Origin: DTU089 sp002440045
GTDB taxonomy: Bacteria; Bacillota; Clostridia; Oscillospirales; Acutalibacteraceae
Assembly: GCA_937885695.1 (NCBI GenBank)
Contig: CALABP010000011.1
Span: 1-44,957 of the forward strand
DNA length: 44,957 nt
Reading direction: 5' to 3'
Made by a program: the position numbers and the translations under genes. This document shows positions 17,449 to 25,104 of this stretch, piece after piece. The first letter of the stretch is position 1, and each line of letters starts with the position of its first letter. The notes below the pieces were generated by a model that had not been told where the DNA came from, did no database searches, and saw nothing but the letters and a program-made list of their open reading frames with translations.

Positions 17449-18302
17449 GGTATCAGCCCTTTCTTTTCAAATATCGGAAAAATTGTTTTACCGATTATTT
17501 CGCCTGCGGTCTTGGGGGCGACCTTTCCCGGTAAGGAGCTTGCCTTAATTACAGTCAGGGCATGCTCTTTAGCCGCGCCGAAGTCTATGCCGAACGGCGG
17601 CGAGGCGACCTCCAAAAGCAGGCAATCCGATTTTAAGTTGTTCATTTCCTCTTTGCCTATGACCTTTGCGGGTACGGTGTTTATCAGCACGTCAAAATCG
17701 TTTTTTTCTGTTTTAAGTTCTTTAAACGTACAGGTGTGCATTGATTGTGACAGTATCTCTGCCGCGTCGCGCGGCTTTCTTGCAATAACGGTGACGTCTG
17801 CGCCGAGCGCTTTAAGAGACGCGGCTATTTCTTTACCTATTTTGCCGTAGCCGGTAACTGCGCATTTCATTGAACGGACGGTTATGGGAAGCTTATCTAT
17901 TAAAATACCTATTACGCCCTCCGCCGTGGGCACGGCGTTAAAAACGGCAAGCTCTTCAAGCGAAAAATAGTCGCACCAAAAAACGCCTTTTAAATCAAGC
18001 TCTTCGCAAAAGCTTTTGGGCAGCTGGCCGCCGAAAACGGTTTTTGAAGAGTCAATTAAAGCGCAAATATCGGCTATTTGAATTTTTTCGTCAAAAAGCG
18101 GCGCGTTGAGCGTTACACGGTCACGGGTAAAGGGGAGCGGAAGTATTATGCAGTCAACGTCAAAGACGGCTTCTTTAAGCGTTTTGAAGCAGTCGGTATC
18201 CCGAAAAGCATAGTAACACACGTTAAGCGACTGCTTTTCAAGATATTCGCCCAAATACAGCGAACGGTCGTCTCCGCCGAGAATGAGGAATTTCTTGTTC
18301 AT
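17445..18302 (-). CDS. dpaA: Dipicolinate synthase subunit A
   Basis: The nucleotide-binding subunit (SpoVFA family) of dipicolinate synthase, 285 aa. The N-terminal domain begins KFLILGGDDRSLYLGEYL. The C-terminal half contains a Rossmann fold with AVTGYGKIGKEIAASLKALGADV (about residues 145-167) followed by VIARKP. GAGGA is found about 10 nt before the ATG. Expression in Bacillus is from a mother-cell sigma-K promoter; a weak match to such a -10 lies just upstream. No aspartate kinase or asd gene accompanies it here, unlike the Bacillus operon. Confidence 0.93.
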   Translation of the reverse strand: MNKKFLILGGDDRSLYLGEYLEKQSLNVCYYAFRDTDCFKTLKEAVFDVDCIILPLPFTRDRVTLNAPLFDEKIQIADICALIDSSKTVFGGQLPKSFCEELDLKGVFWCDYFSLEELAVFNAVPTAEGVIGILIDKLPITVRSMKCAVTGYGKIGKEIAASLKALGADVTVIARKPRDAAEILSQSMHTCTFKELKTEKNDFDVLINTVPAKVIGKEEMNNLKSDCLLLEVASPPFGIDFGAAKEHALTVIKASSLPGKVAPKTAGEIIGKTIFPIFEKKGLIP

Positions 18303-18323
18303 TTGTCTCAGTCCTCTCTACCT

Positions 18324-18332
18324 TATACTATT
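18324..18332 (-). promoter_or_regulatory. Possible sigma-K-like -10 of dpaAB
   Basis: Minus strand AATAGTATA (plus TATACTATT) fits the sigma-K -10 pattern CATANNNTA except for the first base. It lies about 22 nt before the dpaA start, with an ACAC about 14 bp upstream as a weak -35. Suggestive only. Confidence 0.3.
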
Positions 18333-18366
18333 CGTTTTTCGGGGCTGTGTTACAAATTATACTGTA

Positions 18367-18399
18367 TAAAAAATGCGCCCCGGCTTTAACCGGGACGCT
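18367..18399 (-). terminator. Terminator of the 859-aa secreted protein gene
   Basis: Minus strand stem GCGTCCCGG/CCGGGGCGC with loop TTAAAG is followed by ATTTTTT (plus 18367-18374). It starts 20 nt after the stop codon. Confidence 0.85.
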
Positions 18400-18419
18400 C
18401 TTTGATTTATAAACTTATA

Positions 18420-20999
18420 TCAGCGGAAAATAACCTTTATCCACTTAACGACGCTCACGCCTGCCCTTACTATGGGAAGAATTTTAACGACTGCTCTGAG
18501 CGCTTTTTCTGCGCTTAACGAAGCTACGCCGTTTACAACAAGCTTGAGTATTGCCGAAACGGCAGGTTCTGTGCTTACAGTACCGAGAGCTGTGCCGATA
18601 GCGTCTTTATTTGCTTTGATTTCAGAGTGGAGGTATTTGAAAAGAACGGTGAATGTATCCGCAGCGTCGCCTTCGATTGTTACATAGTATCTGCATCCGC
18701 GTGCAACGCTTTCCTTCGCAGCAAATTTGCCGCATCCGGAAATGTCTTTAATTGCTTTAAGGAAATTATCTTTGTCAAGATTTATCGAAACTCTGACTGC
18801 GGGCGAGATTTCGGTGCCGTTTTCGTCAACCTCTGCGGCTTTGACTTCAAGGTCTGAAAGCTTGGGTGCGACAAGATTGAAAATGCCTTCTGTCGTAAGG
18901 TCAAGATTTATATTGTCGCCGAGACCGAGACCGAGCTTGCTTTTAAGCGAATAGAACTGCTTGTCAAGAAGTCCTGTGTCTATAAGGCGCGCGGCTTTCG
19001 GAAGAAGCTCAAGAGCGGCTGTAAGCGGTTCTTCGGAGTTTGCGATGCTGTCGATAAGGTTGCAAACCGCAACAAGAATCGGACGAATGCGGCGGTCCAT
19101 TTTTTCGTCGGAATTTGCACCTGCGTTTACATAGAGCGTGTATTCGTGCGATGACATAAAGCCTTCTATGCCGAGCGCTTCAAATACGGGTACAAGGTCC
19201 TCGTATGCGCCGTAGGTATATGTGCCGTTTGATGTGTCGATTTTGTTTTCAAGCGTTATTACCATGGTAACGATTGAAAGCGGACGGAATATTGAAGAGA
19301 GAGCGTCAATAAAGCCTTCTCTGTCGCCGTTTGCAAAGCCGAAATCGCCGTCTTTAACGGTAAGGTACTGCCATGCGTCAAGCTTTCCGACTTTGTTGCC
19401 GTCAGAATCAAGCGTGTTTGCCGCTTCGTTAAGAGCGGCAATTGCACCGGCATTTGTTTCGTGGTCAAGCTTTGAAGCAAGGTCGGCAGGGCTTTTTGCG
19501 GCAAGATTCGTAAGACCGCCGACAAGCGGGAAGAGCTTTTTGGCAAGAAGCGCAACGGTTTCGTTTGTGTAAAGCTTTGTTGCCGTAAGCCCCTGAAGGC
19601 TGCCGTCGGGAAGGTCAAGAAGCGAAAGAAGAACTGCTTCAAGCTCGCCGATTGAGTTTGTTACGGAACGTTTTGTAACGGAAAGGTTGTATTTTACCTT
19701 TGTGCTCTTATAATCTTTAAGGTTAGGCATTTCGCCTGTGGGTTCGTCGGGACCGATGCACGCAAGAATGGCTTTATATTTTAAAAGCGTTTCTTCGGGA
19801 ATAGTGCCTTTAAGCGTTTCGGGAACGAGCGCATAAGCGGCTTTTACAGCGTCTATGTCGGCTCTTTCATACGGCTCTGTGATTTTCGCTACCGTTTCAA
19901 CAAAGCGGTCTACATAGATTGCGTTTCCGATGTCAACGCACGCTTCGTAAAGGGAAGAGGAATTATACGATTTATAGCCCCAAGAAGTAACTTTGTTTAC
20001 GGGTGCGCCATAGAATGTGTAGCTTATGTCGTTGAAGAAGTTTTTGTCGGCTTCGCTCATTGCGTTATAAAGCGCAACCGCAGAGGACGCTGCCGCCGTT
20101 GCCGCGGGGTCGCCGCTGTCGAAAGCTGCTTTTGCGTTTTTCAATGCAACAATAGCGTCTGTTGCGGCTTTATATAAGCTGTCGGAAGAAGCCGCCCAAT
20201 TAAGAGCCTCGATATAAAGGTTACCCTTGTGAGTATATTCGTTGGCGTAAGCTGTGCTGTATTCTTCCGATTTTTTGAGCCATTCGTTAAAATCGGCAAT
20301 ATATGCGGGGTCGTTTTCGCCCTGTTCGTATTTTGAGGGCTTCGGTGCAGAGCCGGGGTTCTTCGGCTTTGCTGGTGCGGGGTTCTCAGACAGAAGGTCG
20401 TTGAAAACTGTGTCGGTTATAAGCTTAAGACCTTTGAAAATGTTGTCTTTGAGGGCAGATGAAAGAACACCGTTCGATGAGCTGTAGCATCCCGCCATAA
20501 TGCGTGTGTTGCGGTCGGCCGAAGTCCAAAGGGCTTTTTTATCGTCTGTTGAGACTTTTTTGTCCGAAAGTTTTGCCGCAAGGTTAAGCGCGGCGGCAAC
20601 ATAAGAGGGGAGCGTGCCGAGCGTTGCCTCTGTTCCTGCGGCGGCATTTATGTAGTGCTGTTTATTGTACGAAGCAATCTTCGGATTTTCCGTAATGGAA
20701 ATCTGACGTTCGCGTTCAAAAACGATGTGATAGAAATTGTCAAATGCGAAAATATCAATGCTTTCTTTTTCGGCGTTTGACAAAGCCTTGTAGGCGGCAA
20801 CAAGCTTGTTGTAGGCGTTAAGGTCATCTTCGGTGGGGTCTTTCACGCCGACATTTCCGCCGAAGCCGTTTACTGCGGCTTCAAAGTCCGATACCGCAGA
20901 TGATTTGTCAAGCGCAAAAACCTGAAGCGATACTGTTGAAAAAGAAAGCAGTATGCACAGGCAAAGAATGATGCTTAACGTTTTTTTGCATTTTTTCAT
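18420..20999 (-). CDS. Large secreted protein of unknown function with spacer-like helical repeats
   Basis: An 859-aa protein, not assigned to a named family. Residues 1-29 are a clear signal peptide (MKKCKKTLSIILCLCILLSF, cleavage near VFA/LD). No sortase motif or C-terminal membrane anchor is seen. At least three segments resemble the 'AYNALSxxEK' helical spacers of clostridial surface proteins: about 55-85 (VAAYKALSNAEKESID), about 300-320 (ALYNAMSEADKNFF) and about 385-410 (AAYALVPETLKGTIPEE). A Pro/Lys linker (NPAPAKPKNPGSAPKPSKYE) lies near 205. AGGAG precedes the ATG. Two copies of a ROK-type operator upstream imply control by the neighbouring repressor. Confidence 0.75.
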   Translation of the reverse strand: MKKCKKTLSIILCLCILLSFSTVSLQVFALDKSSAVSDFEAAVNGFGGNVGVKDPTEDDLNAYNKLVAAYKALSNAEKESIDIFAFDNFYHIVFERERQISITENPKIASYNKQHYINAAAGTEATLGTLPSYVAAALNLAAKLSDKKVSTDDKKALWTSADRNTRIMAGCYSSSNGVLSSALKDNIFKGLKLITDTVFNDLLSENPAPAKPKNPGSAPKPSKYEQGENDPAYIADFNEWLKKSEEYSTAYANEYTHKGNLYIEALNWAASSDSLYKAATDAIVALKNAKAAFDSGDPAATAAASSAVALYNAMSEADKNFFNDISYTFYGAPVNKVTSWGYKSYNSSSLYEACVDIGNAIYVDRFVETVAKITEPYERADIDAVKAAYALVPETLKGTIPEETLLKYKAILACIGPDEPTGEMPNLKDYKSTKVKYNLSVTKRSVTNSIGELEAVLLSLLDLPDGSLQGLTATKLYTNETVALLAKKLFPLVGGLTNLAAKSPADLASKLDHETNAGAIAALNEAANTLDSDGNKVGKLDAWQYLTVKDGDFGFANGDREGFIDALSSIFRPLSIVTMVITLENKIDTSNGTYTYGAYEDLVPVFEALGIEGFMSSHEYTLYVNAGANSDEKMDRRIRPILVAVCNLIDSIANSEEPLTAALELLPKAARLIDTGLLDKQFYSLKSKLGLGLGDNINLDLTTEGIFNLVAPKLSDLEVKAAEVDENGTEISPAVRVSINLDKDNFLKAIKDISGCGKFAAKESVARGCRYYVTIEGDAADTFTVLFKYLHSEIKANKDAIGTALGTVSTEPAVSAILKLVVNGVASLSAEKALRAVVKILPIVRAGVSVVKWIKVIFR

Positions 21000-21054
21000 T
21001 TTGATTTTCTCCTTTGTAAATTGATTTTTTCGGCAAACAATTATTGTCGAAAGG

Positions 21055-21081
21055 TAATTAATAAAGACGTGTTATTAATTA
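21055..21081. promoter_or_regulatory. ROK operator site 1
   Basis: A perfect palindrome with 10-bp arms, TAATTAATAA / TTATTAATTA, and a 7-bp spacer (AGACGTG). The core TTAATAA-N7-TTATTAA recurs at two other places, upstream of this gene and at the promoter of the ROK gene. It lies 56 bp upstream of the secreted protein's start codon, just downstream of a TATAAA-type -10. Confidence 0.75.
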
Positions 21082-21141
21082 CATATATTTATAACCGAAT
21101 TTTTTTATGCTGTATGCACAAAGAAATGCGGTGATAAACAA

Positions 21142-21166
21142 ATTTAATAAAGGTATGTTATTAAAT
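21142..21166. promoter_or_regulatory. ROK operator site 2
   Basis: Perfect 9-bp arms ATTTAATAA / TTATTAAAT around the 7-bp spacer AGGTATG. The centre is 86 bp from that of site 1, about eight helical turns, so the sites lie on a similar DNA face on either side of the presumed promoter. That would suit repression by looping. Confidence 0.75.
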
Positions 21167-21179
21167 GCGGCGAAATTAC

Positions 21180-21195
21180 GGCGGTATAAACCGCC
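21180..21195 (-). terminator. Small hairpin between ROK gene and secreted-protein promoter
   Basis: GGCGGT-ATAA-ACCGCC is a compact 6-bp GC-rich stem. There is no long T-run on the minus strand (CGTAATTTCG), so termination would be weak. Confidence 0.35.
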
Positions 21196-21198
21196 GCA

Positions 21199-21290
21199 GG
21201 CGTAAGAGAGGGTCGAAACCGACACGCCTTAAAAGCTTTATTTTTCTGTAATCGGGCAATTTTTAATTGTAATACGAAAGACTGCCCTTG
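21199..21290 (-). mobile_element. Degenerate MITE-like fragment (copy C)
   Basis: On the minus strand it contains AAAATAAAGCTTTTAAGGCG and TGTCGGTT, then CTCTTACGCC, matching the right half of the complete element at 32097-32187 with scattered changes. The terminus reads GGCGTAAG instead of GGCATAAG and the flanking TA is now CA. No left end was found before the ROK stop codon at 21311, so this is an old, truncated copy. Confidence 0.65.
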
Positions 21291-21310
21291 AAGAACTCAG
21301 CCATGCTATA

Positions 21311-22300
21311 TCACAAATCAAGCCTTTCTTTTAAGTTGCGCTTAATTTCTTCTTCGCAAGATAAAGAAAGCCCGATAAAGCAATCCTTTGAAAAATCCCT
21401 TCCTTTTACAAATTCCGGCAGAATATAGGGTTTAAGATTTTTTGCCAAAACGGCTTCAATATCGCTTGAGAGGACAATGCCGTCCAATTCATACATTATT
21501 ACGCGTTTGGGGTTTAAAAGCGCTATTGCTGCCTGCAACCTTTCGGCGCAAAATTCTGTTCTTTTTTCTGCAACATCTTCGGTAAGTGTCGGAATGTTGC
21601 CTGTTTCGCCTGCGGCGCCGCCCGCTCCGTGAATAACATAATCACAAATTGTAATACCTATACCGCTTGCAGTTTTGCCGAAAGCGAAAAGCAGAGTTGT
21701 TTCGTCTTTTATGTGGCCTTTATATGTCGGTGCGGCTAAAGCCGTTATGTGAAGGTCATTGTCAGCCAAAACAAGCTTGCCTGTTCTTTTGGCGACGGCG
21801 TTAATAAGGCTTACACCGTTAAGCGAACGGTATGCGGCAGAGTCGATAACAGTGCCTTTATGCATTACGCCCGAAAAGGCAATTGAAATCATAGAGATTA
21901 AGACGTCGGACTCGCAAAGAGAAACCGAAACCTCTTCAAGTATGCGAAGGACGTTATCGTTGTTTACGGGAACTTCACCGTGTTTTATGTCGCGGCTCAA
22001 AAAGTCGTGAACAACAAAACGAAGTTTTTCCGAGTCAATGTATATGAGTATAAAATGTATATAGTCCGCCCGAAGCGAATAAACCTGTGCTTTTCTGCCG
22101 CGCTCGGGACTGCTTATGCCGACACTTTCTATTATGCCTTCTTTAATTCCGTATTCGACGGCGCGTGTGACTGTCGGCAGGCTTAACCCTATCGCCTTTG
22201 AGATTTGGGGAATGGTTACGCTTTTTTTCTTGTGTATATACCCCCACACCGTGCGGTAGTTTGTAAGCTTGACTATTGAAACATCTAAAATTTTATCCAA
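21311..22300 (-). CDS. ROK-family transcriptional repressor (NagC/XylR type)
   Basis: A protein of about 329 aa. I prefer TTG at 22300 (GGAG 7 nt upstream) over ATG at 22330, which lacks a binding site and sits inside the operator. A winged helix-turn-helix occupies about residues 15-62 (VTIPQISKAIGLSLPTVTRAVEYGIKEGIIE). The ROK sugar-binding fold follows, with degenerate motifs: DNDLHITALA, FGKTASGIGITI and AGGAAGETGN. The CxCGxxGC zinc cluster and the catalytic/EIGH histidine are missing. It is therefore a sensor, not a kinase. The inducer is unknown. Operator site 3 over its own promoter suggests autorepression. Confidence 0.85.
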   Translation of the reverse strand: MDKILDVSIVKLTNYRTVWGYIHKKKSVTIPQISKAIGLSLPTVTRAVEYGIKEGIIESVGISSPERGRKAQVYSLRADYIHFILIYIDSEKLRFVVHDFLSRDIKHGEVPVNNDNVLRILEEVSVSLCESDVLISMISIAFSGVMHKGTVIDSAAYRSLNGVSLINAVAKRTGKLVLADNDLHITALAAPTYKGHIKDETTLLFAFGKTASGIGITICDYVIHGAGGAAGETGNIPTLTEDVAEKRTEFCAERLQAAIALLNPKRVIMYELDGIVLSSDIEAVLAKNLKPYILPEFVKGRDFSKDCFIGLSLSCEEEIKRNLKERLDL

Positions 22301-22320
22301 AGCTTTACTCCGTAAACGAA

Positions 22321-22341
22321 TTAATAACATTGTGTTACTAA
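22321..22341. promoter_or_regulatory. ROK operator site 3 (autoregulatory)
   Basis: TTAATAA, 7-bp spacer CATTGTG, then TTACTAA: the same core as sites 1 and 2 with a single mismatch in one arm. It starts 5 bp downstream of the -10 box of the ROK promoter and so covers the transcription start. Confidence 0.75.
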
Positions 22342-22345
22342 TGTG

Positions 22346-22374
22346 AGTATAGCACTTTAATAAAAAATTAACAA
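22346..22374 (-). promoter_or_regulatory. Promoter of the ROK repressor gene
   Basis: Minus strand TTGTTA (plus 22369-22374), an exact 17-bp spacer, and TATACT (plus 22346-22351). Operator site 3 follows immediately. Confidence 0.7.
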
Positions 22375-22427
22375 TATGGAATAACGCCGAAAAGAAGCGT
22401 TATAACTTGTGCATAGTTAACAAAGAG

Positions 22428-22459
22428 CCGCAGATTTTATACAAAACAAAATCTGCGGC
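22428..22459 (-). terminator. Terminator downstream of the SPFH/stomatin gene
   Basis: A perfect stem GCCGCAGATTTT / AAAATCTGCGGC around an 8-nt loop. On the minus strand it is followed by TCTTTGTT. It begins 15 nt after the stomatin stop codon. Confidence 0.75.
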
Positions 22460-22473
22460 CGAAAATATTCCTG

Positions 22474-23424
22474 TCAGTCTTTTACTATGTCCTTTAATCC
22501 GCTTGCAATTCCCGCAAGCGACTGAAGCTCCGAGGGGACGATAATCTTTGTCGCTTTGCCGTCGGCGGCTTTTTCAAACGCTTTCATACCCTGAAGCGAA
22601 AGGTATTCGCTTGACGGCGCGGCTTCGTTAATCATTCTTATGCCCTCTGCCTGAGCCTTCTGAATTGCGATTATGGCGTTGGCTTCGCCCTCTGCCTCGC
22701 GGATTTTTGATTCCTTAACGGCTTCTGCGTGAAGAATTGCCGCCTGTTTGTCGGCTTCTGCCGAAAGAATCTGTGCTTCCTTTTTACCTTCGGCAACAAG
22801 CACCTGACTTGCCTTTTCGCCCTCTGCCCTTAAGATGGATTCGCGGCGTTCGCGCTCGGCTTTCATCTGTTTTTCCATGGCGTCCTGAATTTCACGCGGG
22901 GGAAGAATGTTTTTAAGCTCCACTCTGTTTACCTTGATGCCCCACGGGTCGGTGGCTTCGTCAAGAATACCGCGTATTTTGGCGTTTATTGTATCGCGCG
23001 AGGTCAGCGTGTGGTCAAGCTCCATTTCGCCGATGATATTACGAAGCGTTGTTGCGCTGAGGTTTTCGATTGCCGAAATAGGATATTCAACGCCGTAGCA
23101 GAAAAGCTTGGGGTCGGTTATCTGGAAGAACACAACGGTGTCTATCTGCATGGTTACGTTATCTTTTGTGATAACGGGCTGCGGGGGAAAGTCAACAACC
23201 TGTTCTTTTAAAGAAACAACCTTTGCAACGCGCTCTATAAACGGAATTTTAACGTGAAGTCCCGTGTCCCACGTTGTGGAATAAGCGCCGAGGCGCTCTA
23301 TTACATATGCTTTTGACTGCGGAACGATTTTGATGTTCGCAACGACAAGAAGCAAAATAATGACTATCGGAACAAAAATAAGTACCAATGCCATGGGGTT
23401 AACTGCAAGTGTTAAAAGTGTCAT
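22474..23424 (-). CDS. SPFH/Band 7 (stomatin-like, QmcA type) membrane protein
   Basis: A 316-aa scaffold protein of the slipin/QmcA group. An N-terminal transmembrane helix (about residues 10-30) is followed by the Band 7 domain: SKAYVIERLGAYSTTWDTGLHVKIPF, VVDFPPQPVITKDNV, and GVEYPISAIENLSATTLRNIIGEMELDHTLTSRDTIN. An Ala/Glu/Lys-rich helical stretch (about 190-265) drives oligomerisation. Such proteins form large cages or microdomains that recruit proteases. It lies about 40 nt downstream of an NfeD gene, its usual partner. GGAGAA lies upstream of the ATG. Confidence 0.9.
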   Translation of the reverse strand: MTLLTLAVNPMALVLIFVPIVIILLLVVANIKIVPQSKAYVIERLGAYSTTWDTGLHVKIPFIERVAKVVSLKEQVVDFPPQPVITKDNVTMQIDTVVFFQITDPKLFCYGVEYPISAIENLSATTLRNIIGEMELDHTLTSRDTINAKIRGILDEATDPWGIKVNRVELKNILPPREIQDAMEKQMKAERERRESILRAEGEKASQVLVAEGKKEAQILSAEADKQAAILHAEAVKESKIREAEGEANAIIAIQKAQAEGIRMINEAAPSSEYLSLQGMKAFEKAADGKATKIIVPSELQSLAGIASGLKDIVKD

Positions 23425-23463
23425 AATGCCGTTCTCCTTTGTAATTTATTTGAATTGCATTTT

Positions 23464-23895
23464 TTATAATTTCGGTCTGACAATAAGCTTTACGCCCTCA
23501 ATTCTTTCGACAATAACGGGCGTGTTTTTTTCTATCACAAGCGAGTCGTCAAAAGAGCGCGCCGTCCACAGCGAGCCTTTTACCTTGACAAGGCCTGTTG
23601 CCGAAAGATTGTCGATTTTTTCAAGCGAAAGCCCCTCTTCGCCTATGTACATATCGGCGTTTGTGGGGAGCTTTTTTGCCGAAGTAAGGCGCCTCACAAG
23701 AGGGCGCGTTACAAGAAGAGCGATTGCCGAAACAGCAATGAATATTAAAAGCTGAATTGCAATGCTTTCTGTAATAAAAGACGCGATAAACGAGCAAAAT
23801 GCGCCCACGGCAAACCAAACGGTAACGAGCTGAGCCGTTGCCGCTTCAATGATTATGAAAGCCGCGAATAAGCCGAGCCAGATAAAAGTTGCCAT
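23464..23895 (-). CDS. NfeD family membrane protein
   Basis: A 143-aa short-form NfeD (NfeD1b type). Three hydrophobic segments occupy about residues 1-75 and include the VWFAVGAFCSFI pattern of the family. A C-terminal OB-fold domain follows (about 85-143): IGEEGLSLEKIDNLSATGLVKVKGSLWTA and VIVERIEGVKLIVRP. NfeD proteins are encoded next to stomatins and are thought to act with them in membrane organisation; no serine-protease domain is present here. GAGGTGG lies 5 nt before the ATG. Confidence 0.88.
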   Translation of the reverse strand: MATFIWLGLFAAFIIIEAATAQLVTVWFAVGAFCSFIASFITESIAIQLLIFIAVSAIALLVTRPLVRRLTSAKKLPTNADMYIGEEGLSLEKIDNLSATGLVKVKGSLWTARSFDDSLVIEKNTPVIVERIEGVKLIVRPKL

Positions 23896-23967
23896 AAATT
23901 ACCACCTCTCAAATTAATTATATACGATTTTTCGCGATTTTCAATAGATATTTAATTAAAAATGTCG

Positions 23968-24348
23968 CTAAAAAATGTTGCTTAAAGAGGGTTCCGATGA
24001 ACGTTTTATATGCTGTGTGTCGTCGCGGCAGTCGCGGCATGCTTCGAGCAGGCTTTCTGTGTCGCCGTTTTCCGTAAAATACATAAGCTTCCCCAAATCC
24101 TTTTCAAGCTCGCTTGTAACCGAATGATTTGAAAAAATGTGAAAAAAAGTTTTTTTCTTTTCCCAAAGACTGTTCAAAAGAACACTTTGGCGGTTCAAAT
24201 CCTCTTTTGTGCCGCTTTCGGCGGCGTTTTTCAGCGCGTCGAGTCTTTCTGTCAATTCGTCGCAGCTTTTGTCGATTATTTTGAGTGAAGTAATCCCCAT
24301 AACAAGCGCAAGAACAATAAGAAGCGCTCCTATAACCGCTTTTTTCAT
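23968..24348 (-). CDS. DUF4363 family protein
   Basis: A 126-aa protein with an N-terminal membrane anchor (about residues 5-23, VIGALLIVLALVMGITSL). Its helical extracytoplasmic domain carries the pattern LLNSLWEKKKTFFHIFSNHSVTSELEKDL, characteristic of DUF4363. The family is common in spore-forming Clostridia and is regularly paired with DUF421. Its start overlaps the DUF421 stop by 4 nt. Function is unknown; a spore-membrane role is inferred from its partners. Confidence 0.8.
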   Translation of the reverse strand: MKKAVIGALLIVLALVMGITSLKIIDKSCDELTERLDALKNAAESGTKEDLNRQSVLLNSLWEKKKTFFHIFSNHSVTSELEKDLGKLMYFTENGDTESLLEACRDCRDDTQHIKRSSEPSLSNIF

Positions 24349-25025
24349 ATGCCGCCGGCCTCCTTTTTGATTATTTCCGTTTTTCCGTTTTTGTCAACCG
24401 TCATTAAAAGCACTTCGTTTTGCGAAAGCTTGGCTTTTTTCAGTGCCGAATCAAGCTTTTTTCTTGAAAATCCGCAGCTTGACAGATGTTTGCCTATAAT
24501 TCTGCCGTCGACTATAACAGGACACAAAAACCCGCTGTCTTTTACGGTGATATTCATATCCTGCACCGTAACGCCGCGCTTTTCGGGCTTTAAAAGAAGC
24601 GATACCGCGCCGTTTGTTTCCATTACGGCATATTCGACGTCCGAAATATCGAAAACGTCCTTTTGCCTTAATGCCGAAAGCAGGTCGTCAACCGTAAGGC
24701 GCAGTGCCTTCAGCTTTTTTTGGTCTATTACGCCGTCTTTTATTATAATAAAAGGGTTTCCGTCGTTTATTTTGCGAAAACGCACGCTTTTTATGCCTAT
24801 TACCGATGAAAGTATTTCAAAGCCCACAAGCAGCATAAGCGGAACGATGCTGTTTATAAGGGGAATGTCGTTGTCCTGTATGGGAATTGCGGCTATTTCC
24901 GAAAGCAGAATAGTTACCACAAGCTCCGTCGGCTGTAATTCGCCTATTTGCCGTTTTCCCATAAGTCTTACGGAAAAGACGGCGGCAAGATATAAAATAA
25001 GAGTTCTTATGATTGTTGTAAGCAT
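24345..25025 (-). CDS. DUF421 (YetF-like) membrane protein
   Basis: About 226 aa from ATG at 25025 (GGTGA 5 nt upstream); a longer frame from 25070 lacks a binding site. Two to three N-terminal helices contain the family marks RLMGKRQIGELQPTELVVTILLSEIAAIPIQD. They are followed by two small alpha/beta domains, with PFIIIKDGVIDQKKLKALRLTVDDLLSALRQKDVFDISDVEYAVMETNG. YetF-type proteins are found in spores of Bacillus and Clostridium and have been linked to spore heat resistance and germination. The divergent neighbour is the gerA operon, 79 bp away, which fits a spore-envelope role. Confidence 0.85.
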   Translation of the reverse strand: MLTTIIRTLILYLAAVFSVRLMGKRQIGELQPTELVVTILLSEIAAIPIQDNDIPLINSIVPLMLLVGFEILSSVIGIKSVRFRKINDGNPFIIIKDGVIDQKKLKALRLTVDDLLSALRQKDVFDISDVEYAVMETNGAVSLLLKPEKRGVTVQDMNITVKDSGFLCPVIVDGRIIGKHLSSCGFSRKKLDSALKKAKLSQNEVLLMTVDKNGKTEIIKKEAGGI

Positions 25026-25104
25026 AAAATCACCGTAACTATTTTTCTCATAAAAATTTTGTATATTCATTTAAAATTTGGAAAACTAAAAGCGGTGATT
25101 GTTT

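Noticed and set aside
25026..25104. Sigma-G promoters in the DUF421-gerA divergent region
   Set aside because: GTATA and GAATA elements exist on the two strands, but neither has a convincing CATNNTA at the right spacing, so no promoter is called.
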